DNA from: MPNO01 sp965200535
GTDB taxonomy: Bacteria; Pseudomonadota; Alphaproteobacteria; MPNO01
Length of the DNA: 64,000 nt
Assembly (NCBI GenBank): GCA_965200535.1
Contig: CBDAUF010000002.1
Coordinates: 1,302,001 to 1,366,000, forward strand
Direction: 5' to 3'
Shown here: one piece after another, positions 8,365 through 16,616 of the stretch
Layout: each line of letters begins with the position of its first letter
How positions within the stretch are numbered: the stretch's first letter is position 1
Made by a program: the position numbers and the translations under genes
The notes under the pieces: generated by a model
What the model was told of the DNA's origin: nothing
Seen by the model: only the letters and a program-made list of their open reading frames with translations
Databases searched by the model: none

Positions 8365-8409
8365 CCGAATGCCCGGGGCGAAAGCCGATCCCGCGAACCG
8401 GGCCGTCCG

Positions 8410-9984
8410 ATGATCTATTTCGCCAAATGGAAGATTGTCCTCATTGCGGTCGTCTGCGTGTTCGGCCTTCTCTATGCCGCGCCGAACGTCGTTGACCGCG
8501 GCCTCCTCGAAGACCTGCCGGACGGGTTCCCCAAGAAGCAGATCAGCCTCGGCCTCGATCTTCAGGGCGGTTCGCACCTGCTGCTGGAGGTGCAGGTCGA
8601 CGCGGTAATCCGCGAGCGCCTGGTGGCGCTGGTCGATGCTGCGCGGACCGAACTCAGGCGCGCCCGCATCGGTTATCGCGGGCTCGGCGTGGAGGGGCAG
8701 GGGATCGCCTTCACGGTGCGCGACCAGGACAAGTTCGACGACGCGCGCCGCATTGCCCGGCAACTGGATACCGGTACCGAGCTCGAGACGAGCGGCGACC
8801 GCTTCACCATCGTGCTCACCGACCAGACCGTACGCGACCTCAAGACCTCGGCCGTCAACCAGTCGATCGAGATCGTGCGCCGCCGGATCGACGAGACCGG
8901 CGTCCGCGAGCCGGCCATCCAGCGCCAAGGGGCCGACCGCATTCTGGTCCAGCTTCCGGGCGTCGACGACCCGGAGCGTATCAAGCGCCTGCTGGGAAAG
9001 ACGGCCAAGATGAATTTCCGCCTCGTCGACCAGTCGATGTCGGCGGAGCAGGCGCGGCGCGGCCGCCCGCCGCCCGGCTCCGAACTGTTGCCGGCGGACA
9101 ACGAGGCGGGGCCGGACGGGCAGCCCGTCCAGTATCTCGTCCGCAAGCGCGTGATGGTGAGCGGCGACACGCTGGTCGATGCCCAGCCCACCGTGCAGGA
9201 CGCCCAGCCGGTGGTCAGCTTCCGCTTCGATGCCGTCGGTGCGCGGCGCTTCGGCGATACCACGCGGCGCAATGTCGGGCGGCCGTTCGCCATCGTCCTC
9301 GACGGCAAGGTCATCAGCGCCCCGGTGATTCGCGAGCCGATCCTCGGCGGAAGCGGCATCATTTCGGGCAGCTTCACCGTCCAGTCGGCGCGCGACCTCG
9401 CCCTCTTGCTGCGCGCCGGCGCGTTGCCGGCCCCGCTCACCATCCTCGAAGAGCGCACCGTCGGCCCCGGTATGGGCGCCGATTCGATCCGCGCCGGCAA
9501 GATCGCGAGCGTGCTCGCCGTCGTGCTGGTGATCGTGTTCATGGTGGCGACCTACGGCGTATTCGGCGTGATGGCCGATATCGCGCTCATCACCAACATG
9601 ATCCTGATGGGCGCCGCCCTGTCGCTGCTGCAAGCGACGCTGACCCTGCCGGGGATTGCGGGCATCGTGCTCACCATCGGCATGGCCGTCGATGCGAACG
9701 TGTTGATCTTCGAGCGAATACGCGAGGAGCAGAGGAACGGCCGAACCCCGATCTCGGCGATCGACGCCGGCTATCAGCGCGCGCTGAAGACCATCATCGA
9801 CGCGAACCTGACCACGTTTATCGCGGCGGTCCTCCTGTTCCAGTTCGGCTCCGGACCGATCAAGGGGTTCGCCGTCACCCTCGCCATCGGGCTCCTCACC
9901 TCGATGTTCACCGCGATCATGGTGACCCGGCTGATGGTCGTCACGTGGCTCCGCCGGCGCCGCCCGCAAGTCCTTCCCATCTGA
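8410..9984 (+). CDS. secD: Protein translocase subunit SecD
   Basis: 524 residues. An N-terminal membrane helix is followed by KKQISLGLDLQGGSHLLLEV (family D1 motif GLDLQGG), a large periplasmic region (P1) and a C-terminal bundle of five helices. The bundle contains the D4 region AGIVLTIGMAVDANVLIFERIREE, seen as GMAVDANVLIFERIREE. Together with SecF it uses the proton gradient to pull preproteins out of SecYEG on the periplasmic side. secF follows after 16 bp. Confidence 0.96.
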   Translation: MIYFAKWKIVLIAVVCVFGLLYAAPNVVDRGLLEDLPDGFPKKQISLGLDLQGGSHLLLEVQVDAVIRERLVALVDAARTELRRARIGYRGLGVEGQGIAFTVRDQDKFDDARRIARQLDTGTELETSGDRFTIVLTDQTVRDLKTSAVNQSIEIVRRRIDETGVREPAIQRQGADRILVQLPGVDDPERIKRLLGKTAKMNFRLVDQSMSAEQARRGRPPPGSELLPADNEAGPDGQPVQYLVRKRVMVSGDTLVDAQPTVQDAQPVVSFRFDAVGARRFGDTTRRNVGRPFAIVLDGKVISAPVIREPILGGSGIISGSFTVQSARDLALLLRAGALPAPLTILEERTVGPGMGADSIRAGKIASVLAVVLVIVFMVATYGVFGVMADIALITNMILMGAALSLLQATLTLPGIAGIVLTIGMAVDANVLIFERIREEQRNGRTPISAIDAGYQRALKTIIDANLTTFIAAVLLFQFGSGPIKGFAVTLAIGLLTSMFTAIMVTRLMVVTWLRRRRPQVLPI

Positions 9985-10000
9985 ACGTCGGAAGACCGGC

Positions 10001-10948
10001 ATGCGCCTCGTCAGCCTGATCCCGACCGGAACCAAGATCGACTTCATGCGCTGGCGCCGGATCGCCGGCACGGCCTCGGTCGCCCTGGTGGCGCTGTCGG
10101 CGGTGTTGTTCCTCGGCGTCGGCCTCAACTACGGCATCGATTTCCGCGGCGGCATTCTGGTCGAGATCAGGACCGAGGGCCCGGCGGACATCGGCCAGTT
10201 GCGCGGCGAACTCTCCGGCGTCGGCCTCGGCGAGGTCGAACTGCAGGAGTTCGGCGCGCCGACCGACGTCCTCATCCGCATCGAGCGCCAGACGGGCGAC
10301 GAAAAGGAACAGTTGAAGGCGGTCGAAACGGTCAAGGCGGCGCTCGGCGCCGGGGTCGATTACCGCCGCGTGGAGTTCGTCGGACCCAAGGTCGGTGCGG
10401 AACTGATCGAGGCGGGCATCACCGCGGTGCTTCTCGCTCTCGCGGCCATGCTGATCTACATCTGGTTCCGTTTCGAATGGCAGTTCGGCGTCGGCGCGGT
10501 GATCGCCCTGATGCACGACGTCATCCTGACCATCGGCATCTTCTCGCTCCTCGGGCTCGAGTTCAACCTGTCCACCGTGGCGGCCGTCCTGACCATCGCC
10601 GGCTACTCGATCAACGACACGGTGGTGATCTACGACCGCGTGCGCGAGAACCTGCGGAAATACAAGACCCTGGCTCTCGACGACCTGCTGAACCTCAGCA
10701 TCAACGACACGCTGTCGCGCACGATCCTCACCAGCGTGACCACGCTCCTCGCCCTGTTCTGCCTGTTCTTCTTCGGCGGACAGGTCATCAAGGGATTCAG
10801 TTTCGCGATGATCTGGGGGGTGCTCGTCGGCACCTATTCCTCGATCTGGGTTGCGGTGCCGCTTCTGGTCTACATGAAGCTCAAGCGCGGCGGGCTCATC
10901 GCGGGCGAGATCGACGACGACAAGCCTGCTGCCGGAGCCGGCGGCTGA
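10001..10948 (+). CDS. secF: Protein translocase subunit SecF
   Basis: 315 residues. GIDFRGGILVEI near residue 45 and the membrane motif SINDTVVIYDRVREN are diagnostic of SecF. Six helices are visible with a short periplasmic domain. It partners SecD in proton-driven completion of export. It is separated from secD by 16 bp and from the next gene by 4 bp, so yajC-secD-secF-Mth938 look like one unit. Confidence 0.96.
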   Translation: MRLVSLIPTGTKIDFMRWRRIAGTASVALVALSAVLFLGVGLNYGIDFRGGILVEIRTEGPADIGQLRGELSGVGLGEVELQEFGAPTDVLIRIERQTGDEKEQLKAVETVKAALGAGVDYRRVEFVGPKVGAELIEAGITAVLLALAAMLIYIWFRFEWQFGVGAVIALMHDVILTIGIFSLLGLEFNLSTVAAVLTIAGYSINDTVVIYDRVRENLRKYKTLALDDLLNLSINDTLSRTILTSVTTLLALFCLFFFGGQVIKGFSFAMIWGVLVGTYSSIWVAVPLLVYMKLKRGGLIAGEIDDDKPAAGAGG

Positions 10949-10952
10949 TCGG

Positions 10953-11333
10953 GTGCCGGAGATCGCGCCGGTCGATCCCCGGGGCCGCAGCGTCATCCAG
11001 TCCTGCGGCGAGAGCCGGTTCAGGATTTCGGGGACGGTTTACGCCGGCTCGGTGATCGTGCTCGTCGATGCGGTGGTTCCCTGGCCCGAGGGCGGCGCCG
11101 GCGTCGTCTCGGTGGAAGGTCTCGCGCCGGTCGCCGACGCGGAACCGGCGGTCGAGATCCTGTTGCTCGGCACCGGGGAAAGGATGCAGCCGCTCGATCC
11201 GGGGCTGCGCGCGGCGCTCAGGGAGCGGGGTATCGTCTGCGACGCGATGGACACGCGCGCCGCATGCCGGACCTTCAACGTGCTGGCGGGAGAGGATCGC
11301 CGGGTGGCCGCCGCGCTGACCGCGATCCGCTGA
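10953..11333 (+). CDS. Mth938-like domain protein (DUF498)
   Basis: 126 residues from GTG, 4 bp after secF. The fold motif EILLLGTGERMQPLDPGLRA, here EILLLGTGERM, and the final CDAMDTRAACRTFNVLAGEDR segment are typical of the Mth938/NDUFAF3 family. The mitochondrial homologue is a complex I assembly factor; the bacterial role is not proven. Its frequent place after secDF supports an envelope or respiratory-assembly role, which is inference. A strong hairpin follows at 11344. Confidence 0.85.
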   Translation: MPEIAPVDPRGRSVIQSCGESRFRISGTVYAGSVIVLVDAVVPWPEGGAGVVSVEGLAPVADAEPAVEILLLGTGERMQPLDPGLRAALRERGIVCDAMDTRAACRTFNVLAGEDRRVAAALTAIR

Positions 11334-11343
11334 ACCGTATCGA

Positions 11344-11368
11344 AACGGGGGCCGCAAGGGCCCCCGTT
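11344..11368. terminator. Bidirectional hairpin terminator between convergent genes
   Basis: AACGGGGGC and GCCCCCGTT form a perfect 9-bp stem around a 7-nt loop. It lies 10 bp after the Mth938 gene stop and 22 bp after the end of the opposing PuuD-like gene, so it can end transcription from both sides. There is no long T tract. Confidence 0.65.
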
Positions 11369-11390
11369 CCCCGCCGTCGGGAGTCCCAGC

Positions 11391-11996
11391 CTAGAACAGG
11401 TTCTGGGCCGAGGTCATCGCATACAGCATCGGAATCGACAGCATCGTGTTGGTCCGGGAGAACAGCATCGCGCGCCGCCCGGCCGCAGCCTTGGCGTCGG
11501 CCTCGGCATCGACGATGCCGAGCGCGATCTTCTGCGCCGGCCAGATGATGAACCAGACGTTGAACCACATGATCGTGCCGAGCCACATGCCGATGCCGAT
11601 CTGGGTGTGCTTGGCCACGCCGTCGGTGAGCCCGATCAGGATCGCCTCGACGAAGTAGCCGTTGAGCAGCGCCAGGATCAGGCCGGTGACGATCGTCCAC
11701 ATGGCCCCCCAGCGAAACCAGAACAGCGCCGCAGGCGCGATCACGCCGGTGATCGCCGGCCGCTTGTCGGCGTCGATCTTGGGCATGTTCGGGATCTGCA
11801 CAAAGTTGAAGTAGTAGAGAATGCCGATCCACATGATCCCGCCGAGCACATGCAGCCAGCGGAACAGGAACGACCACCAGGCCTGGTCAAGCGCCAGCCC
11901 CTCGCCGTGCCAGACCATGACGACGACGACCAGTACGACCGACAGAACGACGCCGGCAATGATCGTATTGTTGAGATTTTCCAGGATCTTCGCCAT
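11391..11996 (-). CDS. PuuD-like urate hydroxylase membrane domain protein
   Basis: 201 residues from the ATG at 11996, which has GGGGAGG upstream. The protein is almost all membrane: about five helices, with RWLHVLGGIMWIGILYYFNF and WFNVWFIIWPAQKI (family: urate oxidase N-terminal, COG3748). Full PuuD is about twice this length and ends in a cytochrome c domain that is absent here (no CxxCH). It may be a stand-alone membrane module that needs a separate cytochrome, or have another function. No other purine catabolism gene is nearby. Confidence 0.72.
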   Translation of the reverse strand: MAKILENLNNTIIAGVVLSVVLVVVVMVWHGEGLALDQAWWSFLFRWLHVLGGIMWIGILYYFNFVQIPNMPKIDADKRPAITGVIAPAALFWFRWGAMWTIVTGLILALLNGYFVEAILIGLTDGVAKHTQIGIGMWLGTIMWFNVWFIIWPAQKIALGIVDAEADAKAAAGRRAMLFSRTNTMLSIPMLYAMTSAQNLF

Positions 11997-12197
11997 TTCC
12001 TCCCCCAATTCGCGCAGAAACGGCGAACACCGCCCGCCGCAAAGTCTCGGACCGCAAGTTTCCGCGCCCAGGTGAGTCGCGTCAAGCCGCCCGCGCACCG
12101 TCCAGGGCTTCGAGAACGAATTCTGCGGTGCGAAACCCGGCCCGACGACGCTTCGGATCGGGTTCGACGGGCCCGGCGCCGATGATATGGAGCCCGG

Positions 12198-12923
12198 CTA
12201 CTTCGGACGCCGTCCGTCGAACAGGATTCGAAATGCGACCGCGGTGCGGTCCAGCGCGGTCAGCCGTACGAGACGGGCGAGCGGGTCGGCGCGCCGCAGC
12301 CGCCGCGCCAGACGGCGCCGCTCGGCGATCCCGGTCAGGATCGCTACCCGCAAATCGTTTTCGCCGATTCCGCGCGCAGCCGCGTAAGCGTTTTTCAGCG
12401 CCGGCTCTATACGGTCCAGCATCTTCCGGAAGACATCGCGCAGGCCGTGCGCGGACCTCGGCGCAGCAAGCGCTTCGGGTGCGACCCCGGCGGCGCGCAT
12501 CCAGTCCCCGGGCAGGAATATCCGGTCGTGGGTGGAATATTCCGTCCGGCAGTGGACGATCAGGTCGAGCAGGTGGGCCATCACGCAGTAGGCATCCAGA
12601 TGTCGGCGCGCGGTCTCGTCGACCCCGGCCGCCTCGCCGAGGCCCCGCGCGACGGGCGCGACCATGAAACCGGCATAGGAGACCAGGTCGCTCCAGTTGC
12701 GGAACCGCCCCGTTGCGACCGCTTTCTGAAAGGCTTCGCAGGCGCGTTTTGTCGTCGGGTCCGCGGCAGCCGCTCCGAGCCGTCCGAGCGCGGCCAAACG
12801 TTCATCGACCGGCCGGCTGGTATCGTCCGCGAGCGCGCGCGCATCTTCAAGAACGGCGGCAGAAGCTCCGATTGCCGGCCATGCGGCCACCCGCCGCATA
12901 TCCAATGGCGTCGCCGGCAACAT
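12198..12923 (-). CDS. Divergent squalene/phytoene synthase family protein (HpnC-like)
   Basis: 241 residues from ATG 12923. It aligns by eye with HpnC-type squalene synthases from the first Asp-rich helix to the C-terminus: ALADDTSRPVDERLAALGRL, RNWSDLVSYAGFMVAPVAR and RIFLPGDWMRAAGV. It lacks about 25 N-terminal residues, and the two Mg-binding motifs (DDxxD and DxGxD) are eroded to ALADD and LIVHCRTEYSTHD. It is probably not a normal prenyl-condensing enzyme. It is divergent from the neighbouring homologue at 12951 with only 27 bp between starts. Alternative starts inside the N-terminus are possible. Confidence 0.65.
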   Translation of the reverse strand: MLPATPLDMRRVAAWPAIGASAAVLEDARALADDTSRPVDERLAALGRLGAAAADPTTKRACEAFQKAVATGRFRNWSDLVSYAGFMVAPVARGLGEAAGVDETARRHLDAYCVMAHLLDLIVHCRTEYSTHDRIFLPGDWMRAAGVAPEALAAPRSAHGLRDVFRKMLDRIEPALKNAYAAARGIGENDLRVAILTGIAERRRLARRLRRADPLARLVRLTALDRTAVAFRILFDGRRPK

Positions 12924-12950
12924 CCGCCCAATATACGCGGTATCGGTTGC

Positions 12951-13862
12951 ATGGGTATGCCTTTCCAGCCACGGTCGTATTGCGCGGAGGAGGTGCGCCG
13001 CCTCGACCGCGAGCGTTATCTCGCCGCTCTGTTCGCTCCGGACGGGCGCCGCGAGGCCCTGTTCGCGCTCTACGCATTCGACCTCGAGATTGCGAAGACC
13101 GCTGAGGTCGTTTCCGAGGCGCTCCTCGGCGAGATCCGCCTGCAATGGTGGCGCGATGCGATCGACGAACTCTACGCCGGTTCGGTGCGGGAACATCCGG
13201 TGCTCGCAGCGCTCGCCGGCGCGGTTGCCGAGGGATGCCTGGAGCGTTCGCGCTTTCAGACGATGATCGACGGCCGCTCCGCCGATCTCGACGCTGCCCC
13301 GCCGGCCGATCTCGAGGCGCTGGAGGACCGTATTGCGGCGACCGCGGTTCCGTTGATGGCGCTGTCCTGCACGGCGCTCGGGGCGGCGGACGAGGCAGCC
13401 GTTTCGCTCGTGCGCGACGCGGCGCTCGGCCTCGGCCTCGCCAGCGTTCTGCGCGCCGTTCCGTTCCACGCCCGCCGGCGGCGCCTCTATATTCCCGCTT
13501 CGCTGATGAACGATGCCGGCGTCGGCCCCGCGATGCTGTTCGACCGGACGCCGCCGCCGGCATTCTCGCGGGCCGTCGAGCCGGTCGCCGCGAGGGCCCG
13601 CTCGCGGATCGCCGCGGTGCGCAGGGGGCGGCGCGAGATCCCGGTCGCGGCGCGGGCCGTCTTCCTGACGCTCGCTCCAGCGGAGGCCTGGCTGCGCCGG
13701 CTCGCACGCAACGGCCACGACGTGTTCGCACCGCGCGCCGCCGCCTCACCACTCGCCGCGCAGATCCACATCGCCTGGGCGGCGCTGACCAGGCGCTATT
13801 CGGCGGCGCCCCTCGCCGGTTGCGACCAGCGTTCCAGGTCGGTCAGCGCGCGCCGGCAATAG
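12951..13862 (+). CDS. Squalene/phytoene synthase-fold protein, NDUFAF6-like
   Basis: 303 residues from ATG 12951 (a second ATG at 12957). FALYAFDLEIAKTAEVVSEALLGEIRLQWWRDAIDEL (seen as ALYAFDLEIAKTAEVVSE and LGEIRLQWWRDAI) is the hallmark of the NDUFAF6 group. That group has the synthase fold without the catalytic aspartates and in mitochondria helps assemble respiratory complex I. The 3-prime 67 bp overlap the convergent trmFO. A complex I role in bacteria is inferred from homology. It is not a credible carotenoid synthase. Confidence 0.78.
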   Translation: MGMPFQPRSYCAEEVRRLDRERYLAALFAPDGRREALFALYAFDLEIAKTAEVVSEALLGEIRLQWWRDAIDELYAGSVREHPVLAALAGAVAEGCLERSRFQTMIDGRSADLDAAPPADLEALEDRIAATAVPLMALSCTALGAADEAAVSLVRDAALGLGLASVLRAVPFHARRRRLYIPASLMNDAGVGPAMLFDRTPPPAFSRAVEPVAARARSRIAAVRRGRREIPVAARAVFLTLAPAEAWLRRLARNGHDVFAPRAAASPLAAQIHIAWAALTRRYSAAPLAGCDQRSRSVSARRQ

Positions 13863-15142
13863 GCCCGCTTGCGTTCCCGGCGCGGCCGGTGTTCGCCAAG
13901 CGGAGGAAGAAGGCCGAAATTGACGTTCATCGGCTGGAAGACCGCTTCTTCCGCGCCGCCGGTGATATGGGAGAGCAGGGCGCCGAGCGCGGTGGTCGGC
14001 GGCGGCGGCGCGAATGCCCGCCCGAGACTGTCGGCGGCGGCGAAGCGGCCCGCCAGAAGGCCGATGGCGGCGCTTTCCACATAGCCCTCGACGCCGGTGA
14101 TCTGACCGGCAAAACGGAGCCTGGGCGCGGCCCTGAGCCGCAGCCCGGGGTCGAGAAGACGGGGCGAATTGATAAAGGTGTTGCGGTGAAGGCCGCCGAG
14201 CCGGGCGAACTCGGCGTTCTCCAGCCCCGGTATCGTGCGGAAGACGCGCCGCTGTTCGCCGTGGCGCAGCTTGGTCTGGAAACCGACGAGGTTGTAGAGA
14301 GTGCCGAGGGCGTTGTCCTGACGCAGCTGAACGACGGCATGGGCGCGCCGGCCGATGCGCGGGTCGGTCAGCCCGACCGGTTTCATGGGGCCGAAGCGCA
14401 GCGTGTCGCGCCCCCGTTCCGCCATCACCTCGATCGGCAGGCAGCCCTCGAAATAGGGGGTGTCGCGCTCCCAGTCCCGGAATTCGGTCTTCTCCGCTGC
14501 GATCAGGGCGTCGATGAAGGCGTTGTACTGCGCCTCGTCCAACGGGCAGTTGATATAGTCCGATCCGGTCCCCGCGGGACCGGTCTTGTCGTACCGGCTC
14601 TGGAACCAGGCAACGCCGAAATCGATCGATTCGCGGTAGACGATCGGCGCGATCGCGTCGAAGAAGGCGAGCGAGTCCTCGCCGGTCAAGGCGCCGATCG
14701 CCTCGGCCAGCGGCGGCGAGGTCAGCGGACCGGTGGCGATAATCGTGTTCGTCCAGTCCTCGGGCGGAAGGCCGGACACTTCGCCCCGCTCGATCTCGAT
14801 CAGGGGCTGTGCCTCGATCGCCGCCTGCACGGCGGCGGAGAAGCCGTCGCGGTCTACCGCGAGCGCACCGCCGGCCGGCACCTTGTGGGCGTCGGCGGCG
14901 GCGAGGACGACCGACGAAAGACACCGCATCTCGGCGTGCAGAAGGCCGATTGCCGAGGTCTCCGCATCGTCGGACCGAAACGAGTTGGAGCACACCAGTT
15001 CCGCCAGCCCTCCGGTCCGGTGGACCTCGGTGCCGCGCGCCGGCCGCATTTCGTGCAGGATCGCCGGCACGCCGGCGCGGGCGACCTGCCACGCCGCCTC
15101 CGAGCCGGCCAGACCGCCGCCGACGATGTGGACCGGCGTCAT
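13796..15142 (-). CDS. trmFO: Folate-dependent tRNA (uracil-54-C5)-methyltransferase TrmFO
   Basis: 448 residues. It starts MTPVHIVGGGLAGSEAAW, the FAD-binding GxGxxG motif. CSNSFRSDD, GPLTSPPLAEAI and NFGLLPPL are conserved TrmFO blocks. The enzyme uses methylenetetrahydrofolate and reduced FAD to make 5-methyluridine at position 54 of the T-loop. The ATG overlaps the upstream ChaC-like stop as ATGA, indicating co-translation. The reading frame is open well upstream to 15643, but those residues are antisense-frame sequence of the ChaC gene. Confidence 0.95.
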   Translation of the reverse strand: MTPVHIVGGGLAGSEAAWQVARAGVPAILHEMRPARGTEVHRTGGLAELVCSNSFRSDDAETSAIGLLHAEMRCLSSVVLAAADAHKVPAGGALAVDRDGFSAAVQAAIEAQPLIEIERGEVSGLPPEDWTNTIIATGPLTSPPLAEAIGALTGEDSLAFFDAIAPIVYRESIDFGVAWFQSRYDKTGPAGTGSDYINCPLDEAQYNAFIDALIAAEKTEFRDWERDTPYFEGCLPIEVMAERGRDTLRFGPMKPVGLTDPRIGRRAHAVVQLRQDNALGTLYNLVGFQTKLRHGEQRRVFRTIPGLENAEFARLGGLHRNTFINSPRLLDPGLRLRAAPRLRFAGQITGVEGYVESAAIGLLAGRFAAADSLGRAFAPPPPTTALGALLSHITGGAEEAVFQPMNVNFGLLPPLGEHRPRRERKRAYCRRALTDLERWSQPARGAAE

Positions 15143-15840
15143 TCGTCCGCGCCGCCGTTCGCCCGGTATTGCATCACCAGGTCCCGGAGCGTCCGCATGC
15201 CGGCGTCTTCGATGCCGAGGGCCTCGAGATGCGAGACCGTGTTGTGGAGGTAGTCGCGCGACGTACCGAGCCGTCCCTCCGCGACCGCGATGTAACGCGC
15301 GGCTTCCGGGAGCGGTACCCGGCCGGCGTAGAACCTGTGCTCCGGGTTGGCGACGAAGCCGATGGCACGGACCGGGCCGCCCCCGGTTTCCACCTTCAGC
15401 CACCGGGCGTGGTAGGCGGTCGAAACCATTTCGCGCATGAACACGCTCTGCAACTCGGTCTCGGCCGCAGCGGCGGCAACCCGGAACGCCAGGCCGTTGC
15501 ATGATCCGCCCCGCGCGAGCCCCAGCATCAACCCGGGCCGGTCGGGGCTGCCGCGCCCCATCTTGGACCAGAAGACGAAGCGCCGATGGTAGCCGTACAC
15601 CCGGCCGCAGCGCGCCTCGACATGGTGGAACGCCGGGTTCCATATCAGCGAGCCGTAACCGAAAACCCAGACATCCTCCCCGTGCGGCACGGTCGCCAGC
15701 ATGGAGCGCTTGATTTCGGTGCGCTCTTCCACCGAGTTGATGCGCAGGCCGTAACGCCGGGCGTATTCCCCGACGTACCGGTCGATGCGGCCGGAAAGGA
15801 TCGCCTCCCGGTTGAGCATGTTGCCGCGCGTCCCGGTCAC
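15139..15840 (-). CDS. ChaC-like gamma-glutamylcyclotransferase
   Basis: 233 residues (226 if the ATG at 15819 is used). VWVFGYGSLIWNPAF is the GGCT-fold substrate-binding signature (YGSL). The remainder, including RGSPDRPGLMLGLARGG and GLAFRV, matches ChaC proteins that cleave glutathione to 5-oxoproline and Cys-Gly. It is the first gene of a two-gene unit with trmFO (4-bp overlap). The cellular role, glutathione turnover, is inferred from the family. Confidence 0.88.
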   Translation of the reverse strand: MTGTRGNMLNREAILSGRIDRYVGEYARRYGLRINSVEERTEIKRSMLATVPHGEDVWVFGYGSLIWNPAFHHVEARCGRVYGYHRRFVFWSKMGRGSPDRPGLMLGLARGGSCNGLAFRVAAAAAETELQSVFMREMVSTAYHARWLKVETGGGPVRAIGFVANPEHRFYAGRVPLPEAARYIAVAEGRLGTSRDYLHNTVSHLEALGIEDAGMRTLRDLVMQYRANGGADE

Positions 15841-15997
15841 GGCGCCGCCTCGAACCCGGCCGAACGGCGACTGTCAGGCATGGATAGCCGGTCTGGCGGC
15901 GGGCTGCGCATCAATGTGCAACGGCTCGGTTGCGGCGACAGCCGATCCCCCGGCCGCCGCGGGGTTGCCGGACGCAAATCGCGGCAGGCCAAACCCG

Positions 15998-16504
15998 CTA
16001 CGGCTTTCGCCATTCGCACGTGGCATGCGAGACGATCTCGTTGTTCGGGAGATAGCGGCTCGTATAGGGGCAATCTCCGGTCAGGCCGGCGAATTTTCCG
16101 GTGCCGCCGACGATCTTCTGGATTCCGCGGCCGCCGCCGCCAGCCGCTATGTCGCCCGCACGCCTGGTCGCGAGCGTGTAGAACGAATCCCCCGGCGGAT
16201 CGGTGAACGTGCAGGAAGATTCGAGGTCGATGCCGGCGTCCGACTTGATCAGGTAGACGAGGCAGGTTCCGAAGTAGATGTCGTCCGCGGCAAAGAGGCC
16301 GCCGCTGCTCTCGATAACCGTTGCTGCCCCGCGCAGCGCTCCCACGGTGACGGTCTTCCCCGCGTGTTCCATCGAGGTGTAGTCGTGCGTACCCATTTCA
16401 ACCATCGAGAAACGACCGCTTGCGTCCGCGGCGAACCCGGGCGAGGCGGGCAGACAGGCCGCGAGCAGGGCGGCGAACCGGATCACGAGATTTCTCGGGG
16501 ACAT
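15998..16504 (-). CDS. Secreted beta-barrel protein, allene-oxide-cyclase/dirigent-like
   Basis: 168 residues from ATG 16504 with a Sec signal peptide (LVIRFAALLAACLPASPGFAA). The mature part has four Cys and a repeated beta-strand pattern. The C-terminal GIQKIVGGTGKFAGLTGDCPY resembles the GGTGxFxGxxG motif of allene oxide cyclase/dirigent barrels. It is probably periplasmic or secreted. No enzymatic role can be claimed. It is transcribed away from the ChaC gene and follows uvrA on the same strand after 112 bp. Confidence 0.6.
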   Translation of the reverse strand: MSPRNLVIRFAALLAACLPASPGFAADASGRFSMVEMGTHDYTSMEHAGKTVTVGALRGAATVIESSGGLFAADDIYFGTCLVYLIKSDAGIDLESSCTFTDPPGDSFYTLATRRAGDIAAGGGGRGIQKIVGGTGKFAGLTGDCPYTSRYLPNNEIVSHATCEWRKP

Positions 16505-16616
16505 TACGGTTTCTCCCTCCGATGCAGCAGTGGGACGGTTTCTACAGCAGCGCCGGACGCGCGTCTCGACCGCGGAATGCCGCGGGGGCCCATGCCGGCG
16601 GGCCGACCGCGCCGCT

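Noticed and set aside
7321..10128. A 935-codon open frame antisense to yajC and secDF
   Set aside because: It is the antisense shadow of high-GC genes; the translation is Arg/Asp/His-rich without any domain, while the other strand encodes SecD and SecF.
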